DNA of 64,000 nucleotides from Streptomyces sp. WAC05374 (GTDB lineage: Bacteria > Actinomycetota > Actinomycetes > Streptomycetales > Streptomycetaceae): NCBI RefSeq assembly GCF_004353505.1, contig NZ_SMNQ01000007.1:124001-188000 (forward strand). Direction: 5' to 3'. The position numbers and the translations under genes were made by a program. The notes below the pieces were generated by a model that saw only the letters and a program-made list of their open reading frames with translations, ran no database searches and was not told the origin of the DNA. Shown here in pieces: positions 21,411 through 28,578 of the stretch (the stretch's first letter is position 1; every line of letters begins with the position of its first letter).

Positions 21411-22169
21411 GTGGCGCTGAAGCCCGAGCCGACCGCGCCGTTCCATTCGGTGCAGTACGCCCTGCGTGTACTCGAAACGATCTCCAGGCACGGCGGTGGG
21501 GTGACCGACGTCCAGATCGCACGTGAGACGGGGCTCCCGGCGGGTCACCTGACCCCGCTGCTGCTGATGCTGCGCCGCGAGGGGTACGTCGAGCAGGTCA
21601 GCGACGGCGCCTACGTCGTCGGCGATTCCCTGGTCCTGCTGGGCTCGGGTGCCACGCGCCGCGAGGCCCTCCAGAACAAGCTCCAGGACACCCTCACCGA
21701 GCTGCGCGACTCCGTCGGTGCCGCCGTCTACATCAGCCGGTACATCGACGGCGAGGTGAAGATCACCCAGATGGCCGACGGTCCGCACACGCCCAAGGTC
21801 AACGAGTGGGTCGACTTCCGGTCGGCCGCGCACGCCAGCGCGGTCGGCAAGTGCCTGCTGACCCAGCTCGACCAGAACGGCCGCCGGGACCACCTCTCCC
21901 GCCACAAGATCGCCCGGCTCACGTCCCGGACGATCACCAGCGAGAAGGTGCTGTTCTCCAAGCTGGACAGCCAGCCGCCGACCGTCCCGGTGCTCGACCT
22001 CCAGGAGTACGCCGTGGGCACGGTCTGCGCGGCCGTGCCGCTGACGGCCGGGTCGGCGGTCGGCTGCCTCGCGCTGTCGCTCCCGATCGAGCACGCCCAC
22101 CGGCTGCGCTCGGCGGCGGACGCGCTCAACCGCAGGGCGGCACCCGTGGTGCTCTCGCTGGCGCTCTAA
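21411..22169 (+). CDS. IclR-family transcriptional regulator
   Basis: A 252-aa IclR-type regulator. The N-terminal winged helix (residues 12-75) includes YALRVLETISRHGGGVTD. The C-terminal effector domain includes RSAAHASAVGKCLLTQL and ends GCLALSLPIEHAHRL. GTG 21411 is preceded by GGGGGA. It stands downstream of the EhuA-like ATPase in the same direction and is the only regulator inside the catabolic module, so it probably senses a pathway intermediate and controls that module. The binding site was not identified. Confidence 0.85.
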   Translation: MALKPEPTAPFHSVQYALRVLETISRHGGGVTDVQIARETGLPAGHLTPLLLMLRREGYVEQVSDGAYVVGDSLVLLGSGATRREALQNKLQDTLTELRDSVGAAVYISRYIDGEVKITQMADGPHTPKVNEWVDFRSAAHASAVGKCLLTQLDQNGRRDHLSRHKIARLTSRTITSEKVLFSKLDSQPPTVPVLDLQEYAVGTVCAAVPLTAGSAVGCLALSLPIEHAHRLRSAADALNRRAAPVVLSLAL

Positions 22170-22255
22170 ACCTCGCGGGGGTGGACTGTGAGCCGGATCA
22201 CGCCCCAGTGGTCGGAAGCACCTCTCGGACCAGGTAGTATTAACTCTGTCAGCAG

Positions 22256-22329
22256 GCGCCGCTAGCTCAGTTGGTTAGAGCAGCTGACTCTTAATCAGCG
22301 GGTCCGGGGTTCGAGTCCCTGGCGGCGCA
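22256..22329 (+). tRNA. tRNA-Lys (anticodon CUU), second copy
   Basis: Identical over 74 nt to the copy at 5273. The preceding bases GTCAGCAG and the following CAGACGGGAAAAGCCCC also match that copy. A TAGTAT -10-like box lies 20 bp upstream. Confidence 0.97.
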
Positions 22330-22337
22330 CAGACGGG

Positions 22338-22368
22338 AAAAGCCCCTCGCGAAAGCGGGGGGCTTTTT
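22338..22368 (+). terminator. Terminator after the second tRNA-Lys
   Basis: A stem of 13 positions including one G-T pair (22338-22350 with 22355-22367), a GAAA loop and T5. It is almost identical to the terminator at 5355. Confidence 0.85.
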
Positions 22369-22452
22369 CGTGCGCCCGTGTTCCGGACCGCGCCGTTCGT
22401 GCGGTCAGGCGGTCGTGCGGCGAGGCGGTCAGGTGGCGAGGCGGCCGCGCGG

Positions 22453-23106
22453 TCAGGCGCGGAGGAAGGCCAGGACGGCGAGGACCCGGCGGTGGGTGTC
22501 CTCGGCCGGGGGCAGGTCCAGCTTCCCCAGGATGTTGCCGATGTGCTTGCCGACCGCCGCCTCGGTCACCGTCAGCCGCCGGGCGATGGCGCCGTTCGAG
22601 TGACCTTCGGCCACCAGGGCGAGCACCTCCCGCTCACGCGGTGTCAGGGCCTCCAGGGGATCACGGTGGCGGCGCAGCAACTGGCGGACGACCTCCGGGT
22701 CGACCACGGTGCCGCCGGCCGCGACCCGGGTCAGCGCCTCCAGGAACTCCTCGACCTGCCCGACCCGGTCCTTGAGCAGGTAGCCGACGCCGGTGCCGTC
22801 GCCCGAGTCCAGCAGCTCGGCGGCGTACGCCCGCTGGACGTACTGGCTGAGGACCAGCACCGGCAGGGCCGGGCGCTCGGCGCGCAGTGCGACGGCCGCG
22901 CGCAGACCCTCGTCGCGGAAGCCGGGCGGCATCCGCACGTCGGTGACCACGACGTCCGGGTCGTGCTCGGCGACCGCGCCCTGCATGGCGGCCGCGTCCC
23001 CGACCGCCGCGACGACTTCATGGCCGAAGCGTGCGAGGAGGCCGGTCAGCCCCTCGCGCAGCAGCACACTGTCCTCGGCCAGGACTATCCGCAGAGGGCT
23101 TGGCAC
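22453..23106 (-). CDS. NarL/LuxR-type response regulator
   Basis: A 217-aa two-component response regulator. The receiver domain has acidic residues Glu11-Asp12, phospho-acceptor Asp56 (VVTDVRMPP) and Lys in YLLKDRV. The C-terminal LuxR helix-turn-helix spans TPREREVLALVAEGHSN to HIGNILGKLDL. ATG 23106 lies inside the 3' end of the histidine kinase gene (22-bp overlap), so the pair is co-translated. Targets are unknown; the LPMO gene next door is divergent in function but lies on the same strand. Confidence 0.92.
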   Translation of the reverse strand: MPSPLRIVLAEDSVLLREGLTGLLARFGHEVVAAVGDAAAMQGAVAEHDPDVVVTDVRMPPGFRDEGLRAAVALRAERPALPVLVLSQYVQRAYAAELLDSGDGTGVGYLLKDRVGQVEEFLEALTRVAAGGTVVDPEVVRQLLRRHRDPLEALTPREREVLALVAEGHSNGAIARRLTVTEAAVGKHIGNILGKLDLPPAEDTHRRVLAVLAFLRA

Positions 23107-24338
23107 GGGATCTCCACTCGCAGCACGGTCGGCCCGCCCTTCGGGCTGATGATCGCCAGTCTGCCATCGAGAACGGCGATCCGGTCGGCCAAGCCGGTCA
23201 GACCGGTGCCCCGGGAGGCGTCCGCCCCGCCCGTGCCGTCGTCCTCCACCTCCATGCGGAGGAGCTCGCCGCCGTGCCGGGCGGTGAGCCGGGCGCGGGT
23301 GGCGCCGCTGTGCCTGCCGATGTTGGTGAGCGCCTCGCAGACCGCGAAGTACGCGGCGCTCTCCACGGGCGGCGGCAGGCGCGGCAGGTCGAGGTCGGTG
23401 GCCACCGGGACGGCCGACCGGTCGGCGGCGTCGGTCAGTGCGGCACCCAGGCCGTAGTCGGCGAGGACCTGCGGGTGGATGCCGTGGATCAGCTCCCGCA
23501 GCTCGGTGAGGACCCGGCCGGCCTCGTCATGGGCCTTGGCGAGCTGGTCGGCGAGCGGACCGGGCGGGGCGTCGAGCCGGGCGAGCCCGAGGGTCATGGT
23601 CAGGGCGACCAGCCGCTGCTGGGCGCCGTCGTGCAGGTCGCGCTCGATGCGGCGGCGCTCGGCCTCGAACGCGGCGACCAGGCGGGCGCGCGAGCGGGTG
23701 ACCTCGCCGATGCGGCGGCGCAGCTCCGTGTCGCGGGGCGCGAGGAGCAGCCGGGTCAGCGCGGCGCGGGCACCGGCCAGGGCGCCGAGCGGATACAGCA
23801 GGGCGGGCAGCAGGGCCAGCCCGGCGAGGGCGGCCGCGCACGCCACCGGGTAGGTCGTGACCAGCGGGCCCTTGAGCACCCGCACCTCCTGCCCGTCCAG
23901 GGCGAGCTGCACGGGCGTCGTCATCAGTGCGAGCGGCGCGCCCAGGGCCACCGCGAGGGCGAGCCCCTCCAGGGGCCACAGCACGCAGCCGAGCAGCAGC
24001 GCGTACGCCAGCTCCCGCCAGGTGGCCTGCTCCCGCACCCGGACCCGCAGCCAGGCGGCGAGCCCCGGCTCGTCGGGTGTCCGGTGCGGATCGGCGGCCG
24101 GCTCGGCGTCCACGAGCCGCAGCCGCCACCGCTCGGCGCCGCCGAGGGCGACCCCGGCGAGCAGCAGCAGGGGCACGCCGACGAGCAGCAGGGAGAAGGC
24201 GGCCAGCACCAGCAGGACGGCCAGCACGGCCACGCCGACGAGCACACCGCTCGCCAGGTAGCCGGCCGACCGCCAGGGCCAGCCGCCACGCAGGTAGTCA
24301 CCCCTGGTCAGAGCCTGCCAGGGCGTACGGGGATCCAT
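23085..24338 (-). CDS. Sensor histidine kinase (HisKA_3 type)
   Basis: A 417-aa membrane kinase, partner of the response regulator it overlaps. The N half has roughly four transmembrane helices around residues 20-60 and 110-190, and no large extracellular domain. The HisKA_3 dimerisation motif is RRRIERDLHDGAQQRL with phospho-acceptor His236. The C-terminal ATPase has ALTNIGRHSGA (N box), DDGTGG and GTGLTGLADRIAVLDG. ATG 24338 (MDPRTPW) is preferred; GTG-type upstream starts add about nine residues. The signal sensed is unknown, but membrane-embedded sensors of this group often respond to envelope stress. Confidence 0.92.
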   Translation of the reverse strand: MDPRTPWQALTRGDYLRGGWPWRSAGYLASGVLVGVAVLAVLLVLAAFSLLLVGVPLLLLAGVALGGAERWRLRLVDAEPAADPHRTPDEPGLAAWLRVRVREQATWRELAYALLLGCVLWPLEGLALAVALGAPLALMTTPVQLALDGQEVRVLKGPLVTTYPVACAAALAGLALLPALLYPLGALAGARAALTRLLLAPRDTELRRRIGEVTRSRARLVAAFEAERRRIERDLHDGAQQRLVALTMTLGLARLDAPPGPLADQLAKAHDEAGRVLTELRELIHGIHPQVLADYGLGAALTDAADRSAVPVATDLDLPRLPPPVESAAYFAVCEALTNIGRHSGATRARLTARHGGELLRMEVEDDGTGGADASRGTGLTGLADRIAVLDGRLAIISPKGGPTVLRVEIPCQALCG

Positions 24339-24445
24339 GGGGATCACGGTAGGCGCCGGGCCCACGGCGCCACCATGGCCCCAGCGGGTGTACGCGGGGT
24401 ATGGCAGGCCCTACCACCTGCGGGCGGCTCGCCCCTGCCCGTCCG

Positions 24446-25036
24446 TCAGAACTGCACGTCCGAGCAGGCGTAGAAGGCGTTCGTCGTGTCCGCGACCGTC
24501 CAGACGGCGAGGATCAGGTGCTTGCCGGTCTTGCCGCTGGGGATCGTCCCCTGGTGCGAGAGCGTGGACGGCGGCTGCTGGGCGTTGTACGGGACGGTCA
24601 GGAACGGCTGGGGGTCCAGGGCCGCGCGGGTGAGCGGCGCGGTGCGGTTCCAGCCGTTCTTGGTGATGTAGTACTTGAAGTCGGTGGTGCGGTGCCGGGC
24701 GGTGAACTGCCAGCGGAAGGTGAAGCTCTGGCCGCCGGTCACCCTGGTGGCGGGCCAGTTGCCGCCGCGCGGGTCGTCGAGCTGGGCGAACTGCCCGTTG
24801 CCGCCGGCGCAGATCCTGCCGTCGGCGGGCCCGCCGGCCGGGAAGCCCTTGGGGCCCTCGACCGACTGCGGCTCCCACTGGATGTTGCCGCAGTTGGTCA
24901 CGGTGCCGTTGGCACACAGCTTCTGACGGCTGATCGGGGAGTCGGTGTAGCCGTGGCTGCTGGCGCTGCTGGTGGCCATGAGGGAGGCCCCGGCCACGCC
25001 GAGGGCCACCACGGCCGTGCCTATCTTGTGTCGCAT
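24446..25036 (-). CDS. Secreted AA10 chitin-active lytic polysaccharide monooxygenase
   Basis: A 196-aa secreted copper oxygenase that cuts crystalline chitin. Residues 1-27 form a Sec signal peptide; cleavage after ASS exposes His28 (HGYTDSP), the N-terminal histidine-brace ligand. The second brace His is in TARHRTTDF. Other family segments are NIQWEPQSVEGPKGFP and CAGGNGQFAQLDDP. There is no extra chitin-binding module. ATG 25036 has GGAG upstream. A DasR-type palindrome lies about 90 bp upstream, so it is probably co-regulated with the GH18 chitinase at 10820. It resembles the Streptomyces CHB chitin-binding proteins. Confidence 0.93.
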   Translation of the reverse strand: MRHKIGTAVVALGVAGASLMATSSASSHGYTDSPISRQKLCANGTVTNCGNIQWEPQSVEGPKGFPAGGPADGRICAGGNGQFAQLDDPRGGNWPATRVTGGQSFTFRWQFTARHRTTDFKYYITKNGWNRTAPLTRAALDPQPFLTVPYNAQQPPSTLSHQGTIPSGKTGKHLILAVWTVADTTNAFYACSDVQF

Positions 25037-25123
25037 GCTGTTGCTCCAGGTGGACGTGGGGGAAGTTCCATGAGCCGTGCCGCACGCGTGCGTGTGGTGC
25101 CGGTGGCACCACGGATGGGGATC

Positions 25124-25135
25124 CGGTCTAGACCA
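25124..25135 (-). promoter_or_regulatory. DasR-type operator upstream of the LPMO gene
   Basis: On the minus strand it reads TGGTCTAGACCG, 11 of 12 matches to the DasR consensus core, around a perfect 10-bp palindrome GGTCTAGACC at 25125-25134. It lies 88 bp upstream of the LPMO start codon. Confidence 0.8.
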
Positions 25136-25144
25136 AGTTCCAAT

Positions 25145-25173
25145 GTATGGACAGGAGTTGAACATGTCCATAC
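25145..25173. terminator. 9-bp hairpin after the SPFH gene (terminator or operator)
   Basis: GTATGGACA at 25145-25153 and TGTCCATAC at 25165-25173 are perfectly complementary with an 11-base loop. It starts 4 bp past the SPFH stop, so it may end that operon; its closeness to the LPMO promoter also allows an operator role. Confidence 0.5.
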
Positions 25174-25176
25174 CAA

Positions 25177-26544
25177 TCACGGGCCTTCGACCGGACCACT
25201 CCTGCCCGTGTAGAACGCCACCGTCAGGTCCTTGACCAGCGCCTTGCGGTCGTAGTCGTCCAGCTCGACCAGACCACGCGTGGTCAGCCGGTGGACCATG
25301 TCGTCCACCGCGTCCACCACCGACGTGAGCACCGTGTCCCGGTGCTTGGCGTCGATCGCCGCGACCCTGCGGCGCTGCATCGCGGCCGCGATCTCTGGCG
25401 CGTACTCGATCCGCGTCGGCTGCGCCGAGAAGACGTCGATGCCGACCGGGGCGCACTCCGCCGACAGCATCCGCGTCAGCGCCTCCCCCACCACCTCCGC
25501 GTCGCGCAGCGTCAGCGCGTCCTCGTCGAGGGGGGCTCCCGCGCCCGGGGCGGAAGGAGCGTCGGCCGGAAGCTGCGACAGCACCCGGGCCATCGCCGCC
25601 TCCACCTGCTCGCGCAGGTACTGCTCGTGGTCCGCCACCCCCAGGACCGCCCGCACGGTGTCCCGGATGCGCCACACCACCAGCACCACCACCCGCAGCG
25701 CGGTGCCGTTGGCGTCGACGGCCGGCAGCGGCTCGCTGCGCCAGTGCCGCAGGCGTACGTCGACCCGGCGCCGCAGCAGCAGCGGGCTCACCCACATGAG
25801 CCCCGTGCGCCGCACACTGCCCCGGTAGTCACCGAAGAGGGTGAGGACCCACGCGTACCCGACCCTCCCCCGCACCAGCCCGCCGAACGCGAACAGCACC
25901 ACCAGCACGCCCAGCGCCAGCACCGCCCAGATCCCGAGCGGGATGCCCCGGTACGGGCGTGACGGCAGCCCCAGCATGCCGGTCACCGGCGGGGGCACCG
26001 CCCCGGTCCACCACAGCAGCGCCGCGCACCCCGCCAGCGCGACCGCCCCGGCCGCCGCCCCGGCCCACCCGGGCAGCACCGGCCCGGGCCGCTCGACCAG
26101 CCCGGGGTCGGCGGCCGGCCCGGCCCGCCGCGCCGGCGCGGGCACCCGCACCGCCCCCACGGCCGCCGCCCCGGCCGGGGCGGCCGGGATCAGCGGGGCG
26201 GCCGGGGCCGCCGGAACCGATGGGGCGCCGGGCGCCACGGGTTCGGCCTGGGCGACCACCGCCCCACCGGCCCCCGCCGCCCTCGCCGGGTCGGCTGCCC
26301 CCGCCCTCGCAACCCTTGCCGACCCCGCCGGGCCGGCCGTGTCGCCGTGCGCGCGGTCCCGTACGACCGTGACCGGACCGGTGTCCGGGGCCCCCGGGTC
26401 CGCCGTGCCGTCGTCCCGGAACAGCAGATGCACCGGGATCGGCCCGGTGGTCTCGTTCCCGATCACCGGGACGCGCCGACCGGTCGTCGCCCCGCCACCC
26501 TCCGGCGTCGCCGTACTCAACCCTGCCTCCTCGTGGTCGTTCAT
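25177..26544 (-). CDS. SPFH/stomatin-like membrane protein with Pro/Ala-rich N region
   Basis: A 455-aa protein. Residues 1-160 are Ala/Pro-rich and likely disordered. Two transmembrane helices follow (around AGAVALAGCAALLWW and GIWAVLALGVLVVLFAFGG). The rest is an SPFH/band-7 domain, with TLFGDYRGSVRRTGLMWVSP and a helical tail AAAMQRRRVAAIDAKH. Such proteins scaffold membrane microdomains. ATG 26544 overlaps the stop of the upstream peptidoglycan-binding protein by ATGA, so the pair is an operon. The long disordered N terminus is unusual for stomatins. Function is inferred from the domain only. Confidence 0.8.
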   Translation of the reverse strand: MNDHEEAGLSTATPEGGGATTGRRVPVIGNETTGPIPVHLLFRDDGTADPGAPDTGPVTVVRDRAHGDTAGPAGSARVARAGAADPARAAGAGGAVVAQAEPVAPGAPSVPAAPAAPLIPAAPAGAAAVGAVRVPAPARRAGPAADPGLVERPGPVLPGWAGAAAGAVALAGCAALLWWTGAVPPPVTGMLGLPSRPYRGIPLGIWAVLALGVLVVLFAFGGLVRGRVGYAWVLTLFGDYRGSVRRTGLMWVSPLLLRRRVDVRLRHWRSEPLPAVDANGTALRVVVLVVWRIRDTVRAVLGVADHEQYLREQVEAAMARVLSQLPADAPSAPGAGAPLDEDALTLRDAEVVGEALTRMLSAECAPVGIDVFSAQPTRIEYAPEIAAAMQRRRVAAIDAKHRDTVLTSVVDAVDDMVHRLTTRGLVELDDYDRKALVKDLTVAFYTGRSGPVEGP

Positions 26545-27869
26545 CCAAAGAGCCGGCGCCAGGTCTCCGGCCCCGGGTAGCCGTTGGCCGCCGCCCCGCG
26601 CCAGCCCTGGGCCCGCTGGAACGCCTGGACGTTGCGCCGGTCGGCCTCCGTCCAGCGCGGCCCCGGCCCGGAGCGGTAGTGGGCGCCGAAGCCCCGCTTC
26701 ACCAACTGGCGCCCCAGCCGCTCGACGTGCGGGCCGGACCGCCCCGGCCGGAAGTGGGCGCGGCCGGGGAACGCGGGCGCCGAGGCGGCCGCGCCGGGGC
26801 CCGGCGGAATGTCGCGGCCCCGCCCGGTGACCAGCAGCCGCCAGGTGTCCGGGCCGGGCAGCCCGTCCGCGTCCCGCCCGGTCCAGCCCTGCGCCCGCTG
26901 GAAGGCGCGGGTCGCCTCGCGGTCCGCCTCCGTCCAGCGGGGTCCCGGCCCGGAGCGGTAGAACCGCCCGCCGCCCCGCTCGGCGAGCATGCTGCCCAGT
27001 CGCGTGACGTGCCGGTTGTCGGCGCCCGGCCCGAAGGACGCCCGGCCGGGGTAGGCCACGGAGGTGCCGGGAGCGCCGGGGTTGCCGAGGGTGCCGCCGG
27101 TCAGCCCCTTGTAGCGGTAGGCGACGTAGCGGCCGGAGTTGTTCCAGTACGCCATCGGGGTGGCCAGCCTGCGGGCGTGCGGCCGGGTCTGCTCGTAGGC
27201 CGTGTAGAAGGTGCGCGTGTGGTCGGTCCAGCCGCCGAAGAGGGTGACGTGCGAGCCGCGGCTGGGGTCGGCCGGGTTGTGGAAGAGCAGCATGTCGCCG
27301 GGCTGGAGCTCGGAGCGGTCCAGCCGGGTGCCGAAGCGGTCCAGGGTGCCGGTCCATTCGTTGCCGGCGAGGTTCCAGGCCATCGACACGAAACCGGAGC
27401 AGTCCTGGCGGTAGCCGTCCGTCCAGTACTTCTCCATGGAGTAGGGGACCTTCGCGGCGACCCAGCGCTTGGCGCGGTTGATGATCTCGGTCCGGGTGGC
27501 GGGGCGCAGGGCGGCCGGGGCCGAGGCGTGGGAGGCCGACGGCCCGGCGTGCGGCCGGCCGTGCAGCGGCCCGGTGCCGCCCTGCGGGGTGGCGGCGTCC
27601 GGGTCGTCCCGGTCGCGCCCGTGGCCCGCGGGGCCGACCGGGCCGGAGGGGCCGGAGGGGCCGGCCGGGTGGGCGGCGGCGAGCGTTCCGCCGCCGAGGG
27701 CCACCCCGGCGGCGGTGACCAGGACCAGGGCGCGGCGTGCGCCGTGCGCGGCGGGGTGGCCGCCGGCCCGCACGGCGAGGCGCAGGGCCGTCTCGCGCCG
27801 CCGGCGGGCGCAGCCGGTGCAGGGGCAGTCGGCGGCGGGCTCGTACTCCTCGAAGACCGGTGCGGCCAT
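26541..27869 (-). CDS. NlpC/P60-like amidase domain with two peptidoglycan-binding repeats
   Basis: A 442-aa envelope protein. It has a Cys-rich N terminus (DCPCTGC), a membrane helix near residues 45-65 (ALVLVTAAGVALGGG) and a disordered Pro/Gly stretch. The Cys-His peptidase-like domain shows Cys in YRQDCSGFVSMAW, LQPGDMLLF and His in SHVTLFGGW. Two near-identical 70-residue repeats follow, each with RSGPGPRWTEADR and FQRAQGW, resembling peptidoglycan-binding type 1 domains. ATG 27869 has GGAGGGG upstream. It is coupled to the SPFH gene by ATGA. It probably cleaves or anchors to cell wall; the actual bond is unknown. Confidence 0.82.
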   Translation of the reverse strand: MAAPVFEEYEPAADCPCTGCARRRRETALRLAVRAGGHPAAHGARRALVLVTAAGVALGGGTLAAAHPAGPSGPSGPVGPAGHGRDRDDPDAATPQGGTGPLHGRPHAGPSASHASAPAALRPATRTEIINRAKRWVAAKVPYSMEKYWTDGYRQDCSGFVSMAWNLAGNEWTGTLDRFGTRLDRSELQPGDMLLFHNPADPSRGSHVTLFGGWTDHTRTFYTAYEQTRPHARRLATPMAYWNNSGRYVAYRYKGLTGGTLGNPGAPGTSVAYPGRASFGPGADNRHVTRLGSMLAERGGGRFYRSGPGPRWTEADREATRAFQRAQGWTGRDADGLPGPDTWRLLVTGRGRDIPPGPGAAASAPAFPGRAHFRPGRSGPHVERLGRQLVKRGFGAHYRSGPGPRWTEADRRNVQAFQRAQGWRGAAANGYPGPETWRRLFG

Positions 27870-28089
27870 GCGGTTCCCCTCCAGGGTCTCCCGGTGCTGC
27901 GGTACGGGCGCCAGTGTCTCAACTGTCACGACATGTCGCATTTTGACGGTTGGAAGGGAAAAAACGGCCCGCCGACAGGCCGGGGGCAGGCGCCAAAGAT
28001 CACCGCGGTGGCCCGCGCGGTTCCCGGACGCGGAGCCGGGACGGTGCGGAGCACCCCCGGACATCGGGTAGAGTTACGCAGGTCAGCAG

Positions 28090-28163
28090 GCGCCGCTAGC
28101 TCAGTTGGTTAGAGCAGCTGACTCTTAATCAGCGGGTCCGGGGTTCGAGTCCCTGGCGGCGCA
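28090..28163 (+). tRNA. tRNA-Lys (anticodon CUU), third copy
   Basis: Identical over 74 nt to the copies at 5273 and 22256 and also preceded by GTCAGCAG, but the downstream flank differs. A TAGAGT -10-like box lies upstream. Confidence 0.97.
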
Positions 28164-28172
28164 CGCGAGGCC

Positions 28173-28203
28173 GAGGCCCCCTCACCACGGGTGAGGGGGC
28201 CTC
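28173..28203 (+). terminator. Terminator after the third tRNA-Lys
   Basis: A perfect 14-bp stem (28173-28186 with 28190-28203) and a 3-base loop, with no T run. Confidence 0.75.
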
Positions 28204-28578
28204 AGTCGTACCACCACTCCCGGAGGCCACCCAAACCGCGCGTATGCCCGGTAAACAGTCCGTTTCACCCTTGCGATCAAGTGTGGCGGGCGTAGACCCT
28301 ATCCTGGAGCCAATGCCCCTCAAGGGGGCATGAGGTTCGTGCAGTTGAGAGCGGTCCTGGGGGACGCTCCGACTGCGGGAACCGCGGGGTGGGGGCCCCG
28401 TTCACGGAGAGATGCCGTGACAGGCATCATGCAACCGGAAGGTCGTCTTTCTCTGTCTACAGGGACGGTGGCCTGCCACTGGTGCGTCGGGACACGCCGG
28501 TCCAAGGGGGGATCGCGCGCTCCGGACGGAAACGACACGACCAATCACGCAGTCAGCATGCGTGCGGGGGGAAGACTC
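28204..28578 (+). promoter_or_regulatory. 375-bp cslA upstream region, possible structured leader
   Basis: No convincing gene is seen. It probably holds the cslA promoter and a long 5' leader. Visible elements are a perfect 6-bp hairpin (28411-28416 with 28423-28428, loop 6) and several G- and C-rich blocks around 28350-28410 that could pair. I could not match it to a known riboswitch class. Confidence 0.45.

Noticed and set aside
26545..27357. Long minus-strand frame joined to the SPFH gene
   Set aside because: It is the shadow of the peptidoglycan-binding gene in another frame; the SPFH gene has its own ATG overlapping that gene's stop.
28330..28578. Upstream ATG starts for cslA, or a separate small gene in the leader
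   Set aside because: The added residues lack family likeness and codon-use support, and a good ribosome-binding site precedes ATG 28579.
28204..28578. Known riboswitch (c-di-AMP, c-di-GMP or cobalamin class) before cslA
   Set aside because: I could not match the conserved cores of these classes by eye; a covariance-model search would decide.
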